From positions 23,866-87,865 of the forward strand of contig MU832090.1 in assembly GCA_029204225.1 (NCBI GenBank): 64,000 nucleotides of DNA, written 5' to 3'. Shown one piece after another: positions 1 through 11,328 of this stretch. The notes under the pieces are model-generated. The model did not search any database. It saw only the letters and a program-made list of their open reading frames with translations, and was not told where the DNA came from. The first letter of the stretch is position 1, and the number at the start of each line of letters is the position of its first letter. Position numbers and translations under genes: made by a program. The DNA comes from Diphasiastrum complanatum (Eukaryota; Streptophyta; Lycopodiopsida; Lycopodiales; Lycopodiaceae).

Positions 1-297
1 TTTGCCGTTCATTTCAGCTGGGCGTGAAGCCTGTTGAGCTGTCAGCCAACAGTGTGAAAGATTCTTCTTTGTGTCGTAATCTCCATTTGCTTTCATTCTT
101 TTCATTTCTTTTGTAGCTTTTCGTTTTGCGTCCCTTTGTGGTTTGCGGTCCTGGAGGTGTGTTTACGATTCACGAATGATTCGTGAATCGTTCGTGCTTC
201 AAGTCAAAGACACGTTGACTATCGCAAATCGTTCTCATTCGACCTTCGTTTCTTGTTCATGCTGCGACAAAGTTGCAAGAGTTCACCATTTCTGACA
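1..297 (-). repeat. 3' LTR (partial) of copia element A
   Basis: The segment ends at 297 with ...TCTGACA and is followed on the plus strand by CTCCCTCTTGAAC, which read on the minus strand is a purine-rich polypurine tract directly before an LTR start TGTCAG. The other end of the LTR lies outside the window. It contains a 25-nt palindrome of TTC/GAA motifs (166-190). The LTR call rests on the boundary motif and on the neighbouring RNase H remnant; no second copy is present to confirm its length. Confidence 0.6.
166..190. promoter_or_regulatory. Heat-shock-element-like palindrome in the LTR of A
   Basis: Two perfect 12-nt inverted arms (CGATTCACGAAT / ATTCGTGAATCG) flank one central G, and a further TTCG follows. 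This gives TTCnnGAA units as in plant heat-shock elements, but neighbouring units are 3 nt apart instead of 2, so HSF binding is a guess. It lies about 107-131 nt inside the LTR, in what would be U3 of this minus-strand element. A similar TTC/GAA cluster occurs in the LTR of element C. Confidence 0.4.
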
Positions 298-446
298 CTC
301 CCTCTTGAACCTTGCAGCTTTGTACGTGTAATCCAATTGCCCTTCTTTGCTTGGCAAAGAGTGACTTGTCGAGCGGTTTCGTGAGCAGATCTACAATCAT
401 ATTTTTTGATTTTATATACCTGGAGCTCTCCTTTCGAGATCAAATA

Positions 447-1826
447 TCAAATGTGATGGTACTTCAGAGGTATGTGCTTTGTCTTGGAATGGAAGACGGG
501 ATCATGGGACAGATAGATGGCACTCTGAAAGTCTAGCATCATTATGCTTGGCCCTCCTTGTGGTATCCCAATTGCCTCCAACATCATCTGCAGCCACACT
601 ACCTCATTCACAACCTTTGAAACTATGACATATTCAGCTTCGCAAGAGGATTGAGCCACCAAGGTTTGCTTTTTGCATATCCAGCTAATTGCAGCTTCGC
701 ACGCTGTCATCTTTGCAGCTTGCCCAGCTCTGTACCCTTCAAATACTATAGGATTCGTTTGGCCATTTGCCAATGTGCCATACCAGGATTTGAAGAGAAT
801 TGGCTCAATGCGTAAATAGAGAAAGCTAGATCGGGTCTGGTACAAATTGTCAAGTACATCAGGCTACTAATTAAGTTCTGGTAAAGTACACCTGCCATCT
901 TCTGTTCTTCATCTTCCGTTTTTGGGCAATCTTGTTTTGTGAGCTTGGCTCCAGGTATCATTGGTGTGTCTTTCTCTTTGCAGTTCATCATGTGGTACTA
1001 CTTCAGCACTTTTTTGGCATACTCAAACTGACTCAAGTGCATTTTGCCCTTTGTTTGATCTTTTTTTATCTCCAGCCCTAGGCATTTTGTTGCTTCTCCA
1101 AGATCTGTGATTTCATAGCTTTCACAAATCTGACTCTTCGTGTCTTTGATCAGCATCAAGGAATCTCCTATCATTAGCGAATCATCCACAAAAATGGTCA
1201 GTATCACAAAATCCTTTCCTACTTTTTTAATGTAGACATTGTAGTCTAGTTGAGTAGGATTGAAGTCTGGAGACTTCAAAAGACTATCAAGCTTTTTATA
1301 CCAGGCTCGTGATGCCTGTTTTAAACCATAGATGCATCTCTACAATTGACAAACATATTGTCTGTTGTCGGGGTCTTCATAGCCTTCAAGTTGCTTCATG
1401 AAGATTTCTTCCTCTAGATCTCCATGGAGAAAGTCTATTTTCACGTCAATCTGGTGAATTTCCAGATTGTCTTGTGTGGCGTATGCAAGGAGTAGCCTTA
1501 TGCTTGTCATCTTGACCATGGGCGAATATGTGTCTAAATAGTCAACATCATATCTCTGCGTGTAGCCCTTTGCGACAAGCCTTGCTTTGTAGCAGCCAAT
1601 AGTGCCATCTGAATTCAGTTTTTTCTTGTACACCAACTTGCAGTTGACTATTTTTTTGTTTTTTGGTAGTGGCTCTAGTGTCCATGCCTCGTTTCGCCTC
1701 ATCGACTCGATCTCCTCTGACATTGCCTGCTTCCAAAATTCTCCGTTTGGACTCTGGATAACTTCTTGGTATGTTGTTGGCTCTGCTGTAAAGCTGCAGT
1801 ACTCGAACTGTGTGTCTTCGCTCCAT
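447..1826 (-). pseudogene. Copia element A: RT and RNase H remnant
   Basis: The minus strand carries the 3' half of a Ty1/copia pol. From high to low coordinates it shows the RT start (CKLVYKKKLNSDG, KARLVAKGYTQ; 1340-1723), the RT active site as FVDDS (998-1279, usual form YVDD), the RT C-terminus (746-991) and RNase H (SSCEAEYV, then PVFHSKTKHI; 447-845). The reading frame changes at least three times and stops separate the blocks, so no polyprotein can be made. Catalytic regions remain recognisable. The polypurine tract and LTR follow at 310-1. The family resembles Tnt1-type copia and is the same broad group as B and C. Confidence 0.85.
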
Positions 1827-2181
1827 TGAAGATTGTTAGACTAGTGGTCTAGAGGTCTTCTTTGTCTCGTTGACCTTTGAGGTTCGTTTCATCGCTTTTC
1901 GAACGTTTTTTGTTCGTGGGGTTGATCCTCTGCTTCCTGCTGCTCTAGAGTCTGCGGCTCTGCATTCTGATTTGATGTCTATCCTCGATCTCCCTCTTGA
2001 ATGGACAACAGTGTGAAGATCTCATGGCCTCTTTTGTCTTTTAGTCCAGGAAATGTGAACTCATCAAACTTCACATCTCTGCTCGAAACGACCTTCTTCG
2101 TGGTTGGGTTGTAGAGCCAGTTTCGGGCCTTGAAACCTTGAGACCTGTGACTATGTCTTTTTTGCTCATGTCATGCAGGCT

Positions 2182-3365
2182 CTACATGTTTAAATGATAC
2201 ATTCTCCTATGCCAGAGTTGATTTTCATTTTCTGAAGCATTTAATATGCTATCAGAGTTGTTGACTATTTTGGCCTGGTAGAGATTTTCTTCGCTGCATC
2301 CGATCGTCGGCAACTTGTTTGTCGTCTTCTCAATCATACGGCATGTATTGTCGTCGAACAAAACTCGAATACCTAGATCTGCCATCTTGGAGATAGATAC
2401 CAGATCTTTTATGAGTGAGGACACATAGAGCACTCTTGGCAGCTCTGCTTGGCATGACAATGTTTGTAGCTGTAGAGTGCTGATGCCTTTGACATCGTGT
2501 CTACTTCCATTGCCTAGAATCACTACTATGTTGTTTTCGAGTTTGTGAAAGTCGATCAAGACCTTGTTGCAGGTTATGTGTGATGTTGCTCCTGAATCAA
2601 TGACTACATCGCAATTGCATTTAGAGTAGCTTGTTGAAGCTTCATCGAGAATCATGAAAGCTGTATCACCTCTTTCAGCATCCTTAAATGACTCTACAAC
2701 CTTTGCCTTTTCAGCTTTGTTCTTTCTTTTTGGGTTGAATCTGCAATCGTATGCAGAATGCCCTTTCTTCTTGCAGTGCATGCAAGGTATTGTTGGATTG
2801 AACCAACATTTGTTGGCCATATGGTGGCAGTAATCGCAAGAAGAAGATTGTTGATTCGAGGACTTTGTCTTTTCGAATCTTGGCTTGCTTTTGTTTTTCT
2901 TTTTCCCTTTCGTGAAGAGAGATTTCTCTTGATCACTGCTTTCCTCTCCTTCGTCTCTCATCAGTCTCTCATCAATGACAAGGATGACTGCTTTGTCGAA
3001 TGTCATATCTGCTAGACTCAGTATGAGCATTCTCAGTGGCTGATAGGACGTCAGTAGAGATTTTCGAAAGTACATCAGCTATTGTGGTGTTGGGACCTGG
3101 TGCTCCTATCCTAATGTAGCGAGTTGAGCAAAGATCATTTTGATCTTCTCAACGTGCTGATCCAACTGGTTCCATCCCACCGTATGGATTGTAGCTGATT
3201 GTGAAGGTGCATGACTGAAGTTGCAGTCCTCACTTCATACTTTTGTTTCAATCTTTCTCACACTGCATGGCTGCTTTTGCAGTCTTCAATCTGCATGAGT
3301 AGATCTTCATTTATGGATTAAATGATGATCGCCATTGCGCGCTCATCTTTTTTGATCCATTCAGC
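2182..3365 (-). pseudogene. Copia element A: gag, zinc knuckle and protease remnant
   Basis: The open block 3075-2182 encodes the gag C-terminus. It has one good zinc knuckle (CMHCKKKGHSAYDC, CX2CX4HX4C) preceded by a decayed one, then the aspartic protease motif VIDSGATSH and the GAG-pre-integrase motif LWHRRMYHLNM. More gag with frameshifts can be traced up to about 3365 (for example the gag-like HNQLQSIRWDG). Directly after the pre-integrase motif, the minus strand jumps to a post-integrase sequence (NWLYNPTTKKVVSSRDVKF, about 2130-2060), so the integrase catalytic core is deleted. Similarity stops at about 3365, where a plus-strand non-LTR fragment begins. Confidence 0.8.
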
Positions 3366-3382
3366 TCTCCTCGGGTCTCCCT

Positions 3383-4274
3383 ATGGAGACCCTCTTGGGG
3401 CTTGTGCACAAGGAAACCCTTTCTATCATGTTTTCTAAGGCTTCTTTGGCATTGCATCGAGCTCGGCTTCTCTCTTATGCGGGTCCAGGTGTGGGGGCTT
3501 GGCTGTCAGCTCCGACCTATCATTCATTCCTTTCGATTGTCTTTGACCATCTTCACCACTGTTCTTTGTCTTTGCTTGGGGCTATCTCATCCTTCAGTCT
3601 TGGGTCTCTCTAGGTGTGTTTGTGGTCACCCTATTGATGCTCTTGCTATCCACCCCTTCCACTATCCTTCTGGGAGTGAGCGCACAGCTACGCATGATGT
3701 TGTCAGAGATGTAGTGGCCGCTATAGCCAGAGATGGAGGATTCCATGTCCTCAGAGGATAGTCTTATGTCCTTCCTTCTATCACGTCCCACTGTTCCCGC
3801 AGACATGTTGGCATTGTCCTCTCTCAAGATGGACTTTGTAGTTTGGCAGATGACGTTGTTGCTGATCCCACGCGTGGTGACCTATTGTCTCACTCTGACT
3901 TCACACTAGGGGAAGCGGCAGACATGGCAATACAAGAGAAGAAGAAAAACTACTCCGACAAACACCCAACTGATGCTTTCCTTCCCCTAGCAATTGAGAC
4001 TTATGGCACCTTGCATCGACACTTTGAAAATTTTCTTCGCATTTGTTCTCATCAAGTAGTAGAGCATCAAGGTATTCCTGGCTCTATTCTCCTGGCTTCT
4101 TTCAAACAGCATATTTTCATTGCCCTGCAATGTGCTCAGGCCCTATCAATCCTGCAACGGGCGATGGTGGCTGGGTCTGCTACATCTCATCTCTCTTCAT
4201 TAGCCGACTCACCACCTCTTCGCTTTTTTGATCTGTTGCAGTCAGTTGGCAGACTCCCACTGACATCATCATAG
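3383..4274 (+). pseudogene. Non-LTR-retrotransposon-like post-RT C-terminal domain
   Basis: The plus-strand frame starts with AGPGVGAWLSAPTYHSF (3383-3613), shifts once, then continues through CVCGHPIDALAIH, GSERTATHDVVRDVVA, VVADPTRGD, FLPLAIETYGTLHRHF and ALQCAQALSILQRAM. From memory of the family, this order of motifs matches the region downstream of reverse transcriptase in a group of plant non-LTR-type proteins. The Arg/Asp-rich centre (VGIVLSQDG...DDVVADPTR) may be nuclease-like, which is an inference. One frameshift (between 3383 and about 3600) and one in-frame TAG at 3759-3761 break it; the frame is otherwise open to 4274. No RT core is present upstream because element A abuts it. 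Confidence 0.55.
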
Positions 4275-4601
4275 TTTATACACTTATTTTTAATGCAAGG
4301 ATCTGGATTAATCTTAGCTTTACTGCAAGCTTTGCTCTTGTTTGAGCTTACTTTTGCAACTTCCCCTTCGGGATGAATTCCTACCTCAATATATAGAGGG
4401 TAGATTCCGGTGCATGAACCCATGCAACCTCCATGCAGTTCAACCATAAATAGGTCTCATCTCCTCATGCAGTCCTCCTGCCTATATCCTCGTCACATGT
4501 ACATGCAATAATCCATATGTCTCAAGTATCTGGGTCCTCTCAAGGTAATTAGTCACAAACAGGCGTCGACCTGGAATTAAATCATGACATGACCAATAAT
4601 C
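4275..4601. other. Non-coding spacer
   Basis: This stretch follows the stop of the non-LTR fragment and precedes the minus-strand ORF at 4602. It could be the 3' untranslated tail of the non-LTR fragment. I see no convincing gene, poly(A) end or repeat copy in it. Confidence 0.4.
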
Positions 4602-5150
4602 TCAAACACTGGAGGGTCGATCAACCATATTAGGACTATTCCAGGTCCCTAACCAAATATGGCCATAACAAGAACCGTCAAGCCTTGGAAATCCATGAGT
4701 AAAAGAGTACAATAATGATGCTAAGCCAGCTCCATAAGACTCCATATAACTAGTAGGTAGCACTAGTCCTTCTTCAAGATCCATTGGATACAAAAAGATG
4801 ATAATAGATTCACCAAATTTTGACAATTTCCACACATTGACATAACATAGCTCAAACGTAAAGTTAGATGAGTAAAGTATGTTTGAACAAGACTTCATTG
4901 CTGCTCCTCTGACTTCACTTGAGTCTTCAATAATCTGCAAAAACAAATCCTTAGTGCCTTGGCCATTTGATTCTTCTTTGATGCTCTTGACTAGCTCTAA
5001 ATTGCCAAATTCCCATTCGTGTTGATGAAGCTCATTAAGATCAACCTCTTGATCTTCCTCTTGACATCAAAACCATTGACCAAAACCTGTTTTCCAAAAC
5101 CACAAATAACATCCATTTCATGAAGATAGCCATCAATATGCATAACATCA
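4602..5150 (-). pseudogene. Unrecognised ORF fused downstream of copia fragment E
   Basis: The minus strand is open without a strong ATG from about 5061 to 4602 (roughly 150 codons). It encodes a non-copia sequence with NELHQHEWEFGNLELVKS, KDLFLQIIEDSSEVRGAA, FELCYVNVWKLSKFGE and HIWLGTWNSPNMVD. A second frame (5150-5060; DGYLHEMDVICGFGKQVLV) links it to copia fragment E, whose integrase-RT linker ends at ...TSSCVDD. The sequence occupies the place where E should encode RT and RNase H. I do not recognise the protein; it could be a transduced host exon or a different mobile element joined by rearrangement. Confidence 0.4.
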
Positions 5151-7672
5151 TCCACACAAGAAGATGTACCAAAACATGTGAGTAAAGCCAAGTTTGTACC
5201 TTCCACAACTTGCTTACCCTTCTCATCATATGTAAGCCTTGTTGGCTTTTACTTTGACTTGAGGATCTTCTTGGAACTTGACTTGGAGAGGCATCTCCAC
5301 CATCATTATCCATAGATCCATCACCATCAAGAAATTTAGGAGAAACAACATGAAGATTGTTAGTTTCGTCAACATCAACTTTCCGTGGTTCATTGTCTTC
5401 TTCAAAGATGACATCTCTAGAAATGAGAACTTTGCTTGTTTAAGGAATGTAAACCTTGTAAGCCTTGCTTACTTCACTATAGCCAACAAACACATCCTTC
5501 TTTGATGAAGGATCTTCTTTAGTTCTATCATCAACAGTGATATTGACAAAACAAGTACAACCAAAGATCCTACAATGCTTGACACTCAGCCTCCTACCAT
5601 AGAGGACCTCAAAGGGAGTCTTACCTTTCAACGAAACAATTGTTCACCTGTTACAAAGATAGCTAGCATATGCTAAAGCACCCCCCCAAAAGGACTTAGC
5701 AAGATTAGCATGTAGTATAATTGCCTTGGCACATTCACAAAGGATTCTATTCTTCCTCTTTACCACTCCATTCTGTTGTCAAGTCCTAGGACTAGAAAAC
5801 TCTCTCTTAATCCCATGTGCTATGCAAAAATCTTTGAGCTTATTTGAAATATATTCCCCTCCATTATCTAATCTCAAGCATTTGATTTTTGTATTGAATT
5901 GATTTTTTACTTCATTCTTAAACTTGACAAATGCAGCAAACACTTCATCTTTGGTTTTTTAAGAAGATAGACCCAAGTATACCTACTAAAGTCATTAATG
6001 AAAGTTGCATACATCTTTGCCCCACCATTGCTAGTTGTACTAGAAGAATGAATATCAGAATGGACAAGTTGAAAAACTTCTTTAGGTCTAGAAGTAGATC
6101 TAGAACAAGTAAGTCTATGAGATTTGGACAAGGCACAATGTTCAATAACACTATTGTTTGCACCAAGACTTTTAGGGAGACCAAGAACATGCACTTTCTT
6201 TGCCATTACCTCCAAAGATTTGAAGTTGCAATGGCCCAACCTCTTATGCCAAACTTCTTGGTTTGTCAATTTTTCCCTAGCCATACATCCTTCATGCTTA
6301 GAGATCACACATGCATCCAGTTTGAAAAGCTTCCCCTGTCTCCTCCCTTGAGCAATCAAGGTTCCACATTTACTTATCGAACAAGCATCTCCAATGAACT
6401 CAACATCAAGCCCCTTGTCAATCATTTGACTAACACTAAGCAAGTTCTTAGTGATTGAGGGAATGTACAATACATTCTCAAGATTAGCTTTCCTATTTGT
6501 TGAAAAAGAAATAGGAATTGTGCCTATGCCTTTGATGTCACATTGACCATCATTTACAGTATAGATGATGTTGCTCTCTCTCTCATAAGATAATAAGGAT
6601 GAAAAGCATTCCTTATGTCTTGTCATGTGAGATGAAGCTACACTATCAATCCACCAAGGATCATTCCATCTATATTTGAAAGCAAACTCGAAGTCATAAC
6701 AAGAGTTTCACAAATGCTATGCTCTTCTTCATCTATTGCTAGATTTCCTTGCCTCTCAATTTGCTCTCTTTTCTTTTTATGACATTCATTAGCAAAATGA
6801 CCTTTTATCCCACAACAAAAGCACTTGAATATTGACTTATCTTTCTGGAGGAGGAAGAGTGATCATTATGATCTAAGTTACCACCTTTGGACCATTTTCC
6901 TTTGCTTTTACCTTTGCTTTGGATTTTCCTTTTGTGAAGAAAGCCTATTTACCTCACCTTGCAAGGATGCACCATCAAGCTTTGATTGCAACCTATGTTC
7001 TTCATCCAACAAGATTTCCTGCAAGTCAACCACACTTAGCAAGACTCTTTGAATGGCAAAACTTTGCACAAGGTTAGCATGTTCATCTAGCACACCATTC
7101 AACATAACTTGGACTATTTCACCATCTTTTATGCTTTCATCAATGCATGCTAGATCATCACTTAAGGACTTAAACCTCAAGACAAATACATGAGCACTTT
7201 TTCCCTCTCTTTGTCTACTAGAAATATTTGTCTCCTTACAGACAATACCCTAGATGTGGACTTTGATTCAAAGAGTTTCTTCAAGGCATTCCATGCCTCA
7301 CTTGCACTTTGACACTTACCGTCTTCCTTGAGAAGTTCATTGGTAACATTCATTTTAATGATATGAAGAGCCCTTTTAGCCTTCTTTTGTTGCTCTTGAA
7401 CTATGGGTGGTCTCTCTTTAATTCCTGCAACTATGTCCATGAGTTCATTCAACTCAAGTAAGGACTCCATGCTCACTTTCCAGATAGAGTAGTTTGATGA
7501 ACTCAACCTAGCATTAGTTTCTAGCATGATTCCACCATTGGAAGCCATAAATATAATGATTCTTCAACTTTTAGGTTTTGTCCTAATGCACTAGCACTCA
7601 CTAGTCTCTCAACAAATGATGGATAAGATATCTCAGAAGATCTAGGACCCTAAAACACTTCTATCATGAACA
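5150..7672 (-). mobile_element. Truncated copia fragment E (gag-protease-integrase)
   Basis: It is collinear and closely similar at protein level to intact element E3. The fragment has gag from the start MASNGGIMLE (7548), a remnant of the zinc-knuckle region near 6810, GAG-pre-integrase VWHKRLGHCNFKSLE, integrase pieces (VHSDIHSS, FINDFSRYTWVYLL) and the post-integrase linker (FVGYSEVSKAYKVYIP, 5631-5440). It also keeps about 120 nt of E3-like leader up to 7672. Frameshifts lie near 7180, 6900, 6650, 5900 and 5420. RT, RNase H and both LTRs are missing. The insert junctions look like truncations instead of LTR ends. Confidence 0.85.
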
Positions 7673-8077
7673 TTAGGGGAAATATGTGCTCAAAATGGGC
7701 CCTTTAAGAAGTTTCACTTTAGAGAGAGGTTACGTAGAGAGACAATGAGAACCGGTAACTTTTGGTCGTCATTTTTTGAGTTTTTGGCCTTGCCCGACGT
7801 TTTTCTAGTATGGTTAACTTCAGACAATAGTTAGTTAAGCATGAGATGTAATAACTTTTCTTCATGCTTGTTCCAAAATTCGGGACTAGAGCTTTAAAAC
7901 CGAAAATCTTGGTGTGCACAAGATAAAAACTAAAGCGGGAGAGGCAGAACTTTTGAAATCACTGTATGCTTATAGTGAAATATCAGGGGGGACAATTTTT
8001 TAATGCGACATAAACATTACAAAAGTAAAGAATGCTAGATCTATTCATATTGATTTATTGTAGTTTGATTCATTTAC
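7673..8077. other. Spacer without recognised content
   Basis: AT-rich sequence between copia fragment E and the unrecognised gene at 8078. A possible 3' splice site (ATTTATTGTAG) lies just before 8061, so an upstream exon of that gene might be hidden here, but I cannot identify one. Confidence 0.3.
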
Positions 8078-10132
8078 ATGATTGTAGCTTTAACAATGGC
8101 AATGTTCCATTTGCATGTTGCTCTTCTGATGGAATGCACTCCAATTATTAAGAAAAATGCAAAAGTTGTAGAGAATGTTGATGCAATAGTTAGAGAATTG
8201 AGAATGAATAATCATATGAATATAGATTTGTGGGTGGATGGATCAATTTATCCTAATGATCCAACTATCAATTTGTGTCCAGATTTTAAGTCCGTAACTC
8301 ATCTTCTCAGATAGGTATGTGAAGGAAATAGCGTATTACTTGGATATTGTCAAAGGTTGCATGATATTGGAATGCATAGCATATCTTGTCTTAATCAACA
8401 ATTACAGTTTGCTAATCAACAATTGCAACGTGCAAATCAACAATTACTTTATTATGTGCAACACACTAGTTGTGAAAACAATGCACTCAAGAATGCTATG
8501 TCAGAGTTGAATGCTACTGTCACTACTCTTCGGGGACCAAACCAAGAAATGTTAGAATCCATGGAAAAGTTGCGATCCGAGAGTTTAAAGTCTGTTGTTG
8601 ATATAAAAGTTATCAATAAGGCAATGATGAAGAGGAAAAGAAAGATAGTATCGATGAAGAATATTGATGACTTATCTACACACAGCGACAATCAGAAAAA
8701 AAGAGTTCGAGCATTCAAGTATGTTGTCATATAAACTGTTTATTTGATTTGTATATGTCATTTAAGTTTGATTTTCACTTGATAACATGGGTTATTTATT
8801 TATCAAACATAATTTGCATATATTTGTTGCAAATCATGTTTGGTGGCAAAGAACTAATTAACAGATTGTTCATGCATTGGATCATCTTTAAGTCATGTTT
8901 TACCAAGAAAGTCCGCAAAGGAAATGATAAAAAATGCTCGATTTGAAAAAATGAAAAATGAAATTGTAGAGACTATTTTGATTAAGGTCCAATCATACTT
9001 GGATGCGAATGTGATACAAGGTGCATGTGATGTATTTGGAATTAGCAAAAATGCTTATTCTAATTTTTTTAGAATAGTTAAAGAAGCTTTTTCCCAAGTG
9101 ATGGTGAAGAAAATTTATCTTCCACGTTCATATCGGGTAAGATTAACTAGAAATTTTTATAATGACGGAATGTTAAAAGTAGTTAAATGAATTATACAAA
9201 TCAGAATATGGTGAGCTCAATTACAACGATTGCAATAATATTTTTCTTGATATTGAAAATGTTCTAAAATACATTATTCGATTCTATAAACTAGACGAAC
9301 ATCAAGTAAATGGAAAGATCATTATTGTAATAAAATTGGATGAATCTGAAATCATCAAGGGTCAGAAGTTGGAACGATCACTTTGATGAACAAAATTTTT
9401 TATACAACTTACGGAAAAAATCATTATTCTTGGTCTGACCTCAAATATCAAATAAAATCAAAAAATCACATATGGTGGTTGGCAGCATTCAGGGTATACA
9501 TTTCAATTTTTATTTAGAATATCTTTATCAACAATTCATACCTTCATGCAAAGAATCAAGTGTCAGATACAAAATTTGGAGAGAAATTGTTCAAGCCACA
9601 CGAACACTAGAAGGAAGTAATTGAGTGGAATAGGGACAAGTGTGGACCAACTTAGACAAACTCATAGGTGTTATCAGGAAAGAAAACCTATCATCAGAAG
9701 ATATGAGGACTTTGCAAAATTATTGCACCACATTTGTAAAATTTGTACATGATTGTTGGGGAAAAGACAACGTTACTCATTACATGGTGCTAATCTATAT
9801 CATTATCTGGTACTTTTCTCATTCAGGTTTATATTTTTTTCTACTGATGTAACTAATCAAAACTATGGTTTGCAGCACATCCTTCTTCATCATGCAACTT
9901 ATTTTGCAAAGGAATATGGGAACTTAAGTATCTGGTCATCACAAGGCATGGAAAAATTTCATTGGCAAGAAAGGGAGCATTTCATAGAACAACAAATCAT
10001 GGAGGACACAGTTTTAGAAATAAATATTTAATTCAACTTTTTCAGTGGTTTTATAGAAGAACACAATTTAGATATCAAGCTAAAAACTTGCCAAAAGTAT
10101 TACAATATTTCGAAAGACATTCAAATTCATAA
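8078..10132 (+). pseudogene. Unrecognised multi-exon gene relic, transposase-like in layout
   Basis: One frame runs 8078-8734 with a single TAG (8312-8314) and includes a Gln/Asn-rich coiled stretch (LNQQLQFANQQLQRANQQL). A likely intron (donor GTATGTTG near 8719, acceptor TTAACAG at 8862-8868) joins SAKEMIKNARFEKMKNEIVE. Further segments read KIIIVIKLDESEII (about 9325), VGTITLMNK (frameshift near 9360), WSDLKYQIKSKNHIWWLA, TLQNYCTTFVKFVHDCWG, then an intron ending TTTGCAG at 9873. The last exon has HHATYFAKEYGNLSIWSSQ, GMEKFHW, RTTNHGG and FQWFYRRTQFRYQ before TAA at 10130. The spaced acidic residues (KLDESE, GMEKFH) could be an RNase H-fold transposase, but I do not recognise the family. 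It converges on the next gene with a 48-bp gap. Confidence 0.5.
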
Positions 10133-10180
10133 CAAAAGAGAGATTCTTGTAATATATCAAAAATCTATTACAAAAAATAT

Positions 10181-10875
10181 TTAATTATCATCATCATCCT
10201 CTTCAAGTTTCAGACAGATGGTATTGTCATGAAGGAATAATCTCCTTTCATATGAATCCAAAAATTCTAAATTTTTCCTCTTGCTCATATCAATGTAACC
10301 CGAATAAAGGGCCATTGCAGATGATTTTTTTTGTAACCTCATTGGGAGTATAACCCATTATCTTAATAGACAAAACTCTTTTCACAAAAATTATTTTATA
10401 TGTTCCTCTTGCGTACTTACGGTCTCCTAAACAAACTGATAATGATTTGATGGCCATAATGACAGTGGTTGCATATGGATTAAAAGATGAATGATATACA
10501 CAAATCTCATTATTTTGAAAGTGTTTCAAATAATGAGATTGAGACACATCTTTTCTCTCGGCTGATACACCACGGACGCCTCCATGTCTCATACCAAAAG
10601 CATCTATTTCAATAGCATCCTGTGAAATAAATTTGGAATTATACATAACACTGCAAACTCAATAAGAAAACTGAACAATATCAATACCAATTTAATTTCT
10701 ACGTACCAGATCATAATCATCGTAATTAATGACGTTCTGCTAATGTCATGTCCTCCAATTGTCTCTACATTTCCAGAGGGGATATATCTAGGCCTTGGGG
10801 GATATTTTTTTTGGATCCCAAAAATTCCTCCTCTGTAGGCAAAGTTTTTTCATGGGCTTTAGATTTTTCAATCAT
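10181..10875 (-). pseudogene. Unrecognised two-exon gene relic, convergent partner
   Basis: Exon 1 starts at ATG 10873-10875 (MIEKSKAHEKTLPTEEEF), about 45 nt downstream of a TATA box, and has one in-frame TAG (GLDISPLEM then stop). A good intron follows (donor CTG|GTACGT near 10708, acceptor GTTTGCAG near 10650). Exon 2 reads ISQDAIEIDAFGMRHGGVRG, VSQSHYLKHF, CVYHSSFNPYATTVIMAIK and YARGTYKIIFVKRVLSIK. An A8 run (about 10322-10329) shifts the frame into YIDMSKRKNLEFLDSYERRL and an acidic end LKLEEDDDDN, stop at 10181-10183. I do not recognise the protein. Its 3' end faces the plus-strand gene 48 bp away, suggesting both belong to one compact unit. Confidence 0.5.
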
Positions 10876-10918
10876 GGCCTCCAAGGCCACAAAATCGAAA
10901 TATGACAAGTGGTGCCCA

Positions 10919-10926
10919 TATTTATA
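10919..10926 (-). promoter_or_regulatory. TATA box for the minus-strand gene at 10875
   Basis: On the minus strand the sequence reads GGCTATAAATATGGGC. The TATAAATA core is about 45 nt upstream of the ATG at 10875, which implies a very short 5' UTR if transcription starts the usual ~30 nt downstream. Confidence 0.45.
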
Positions 10927-11328
10927 GCCAATTCATGTTGATCACAGCCATACATTTGTCAAATAACAAATTGAGAAACACACCCTATATTTATCCACCA
11001 ATTAGAGTGAGACAAATTTGTACCTACGTCGGAATACATTAATTAGTCTATCACTAGATTCAACAAATCATCATTAGCCCTGACCCTAGAATCTGTACCT
11101 ACGTCGAAATACATTAATTATTCAATCAGTAGCCTCCTCGAATAATCATTAAACAAATAATAAAAAAATGATAAATTGACATCATTGAAAAATGTGTACA
11201 AGGAGAATTATTACAATCTCTCATCCTATTTAGGCAGAGTGAAGACGAGATTTTTTCTTTTGAGACAATGTTTATTCAGAACATTTTCATTAGTCGTTCA
11301 TAAGGCGCTCCAATTTTATTTTATTTTT
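10927..11328. repeat. Spacer with a short direct repeat
   Basis: A ~28-nt sequence around TGTACCTACGTCG(G/A)AATACATTAATTA occurs twice, near 11019-11046 and 11091-11118, about 72 bp apart. No gene is visible in the rest. Confidence 0.5.
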
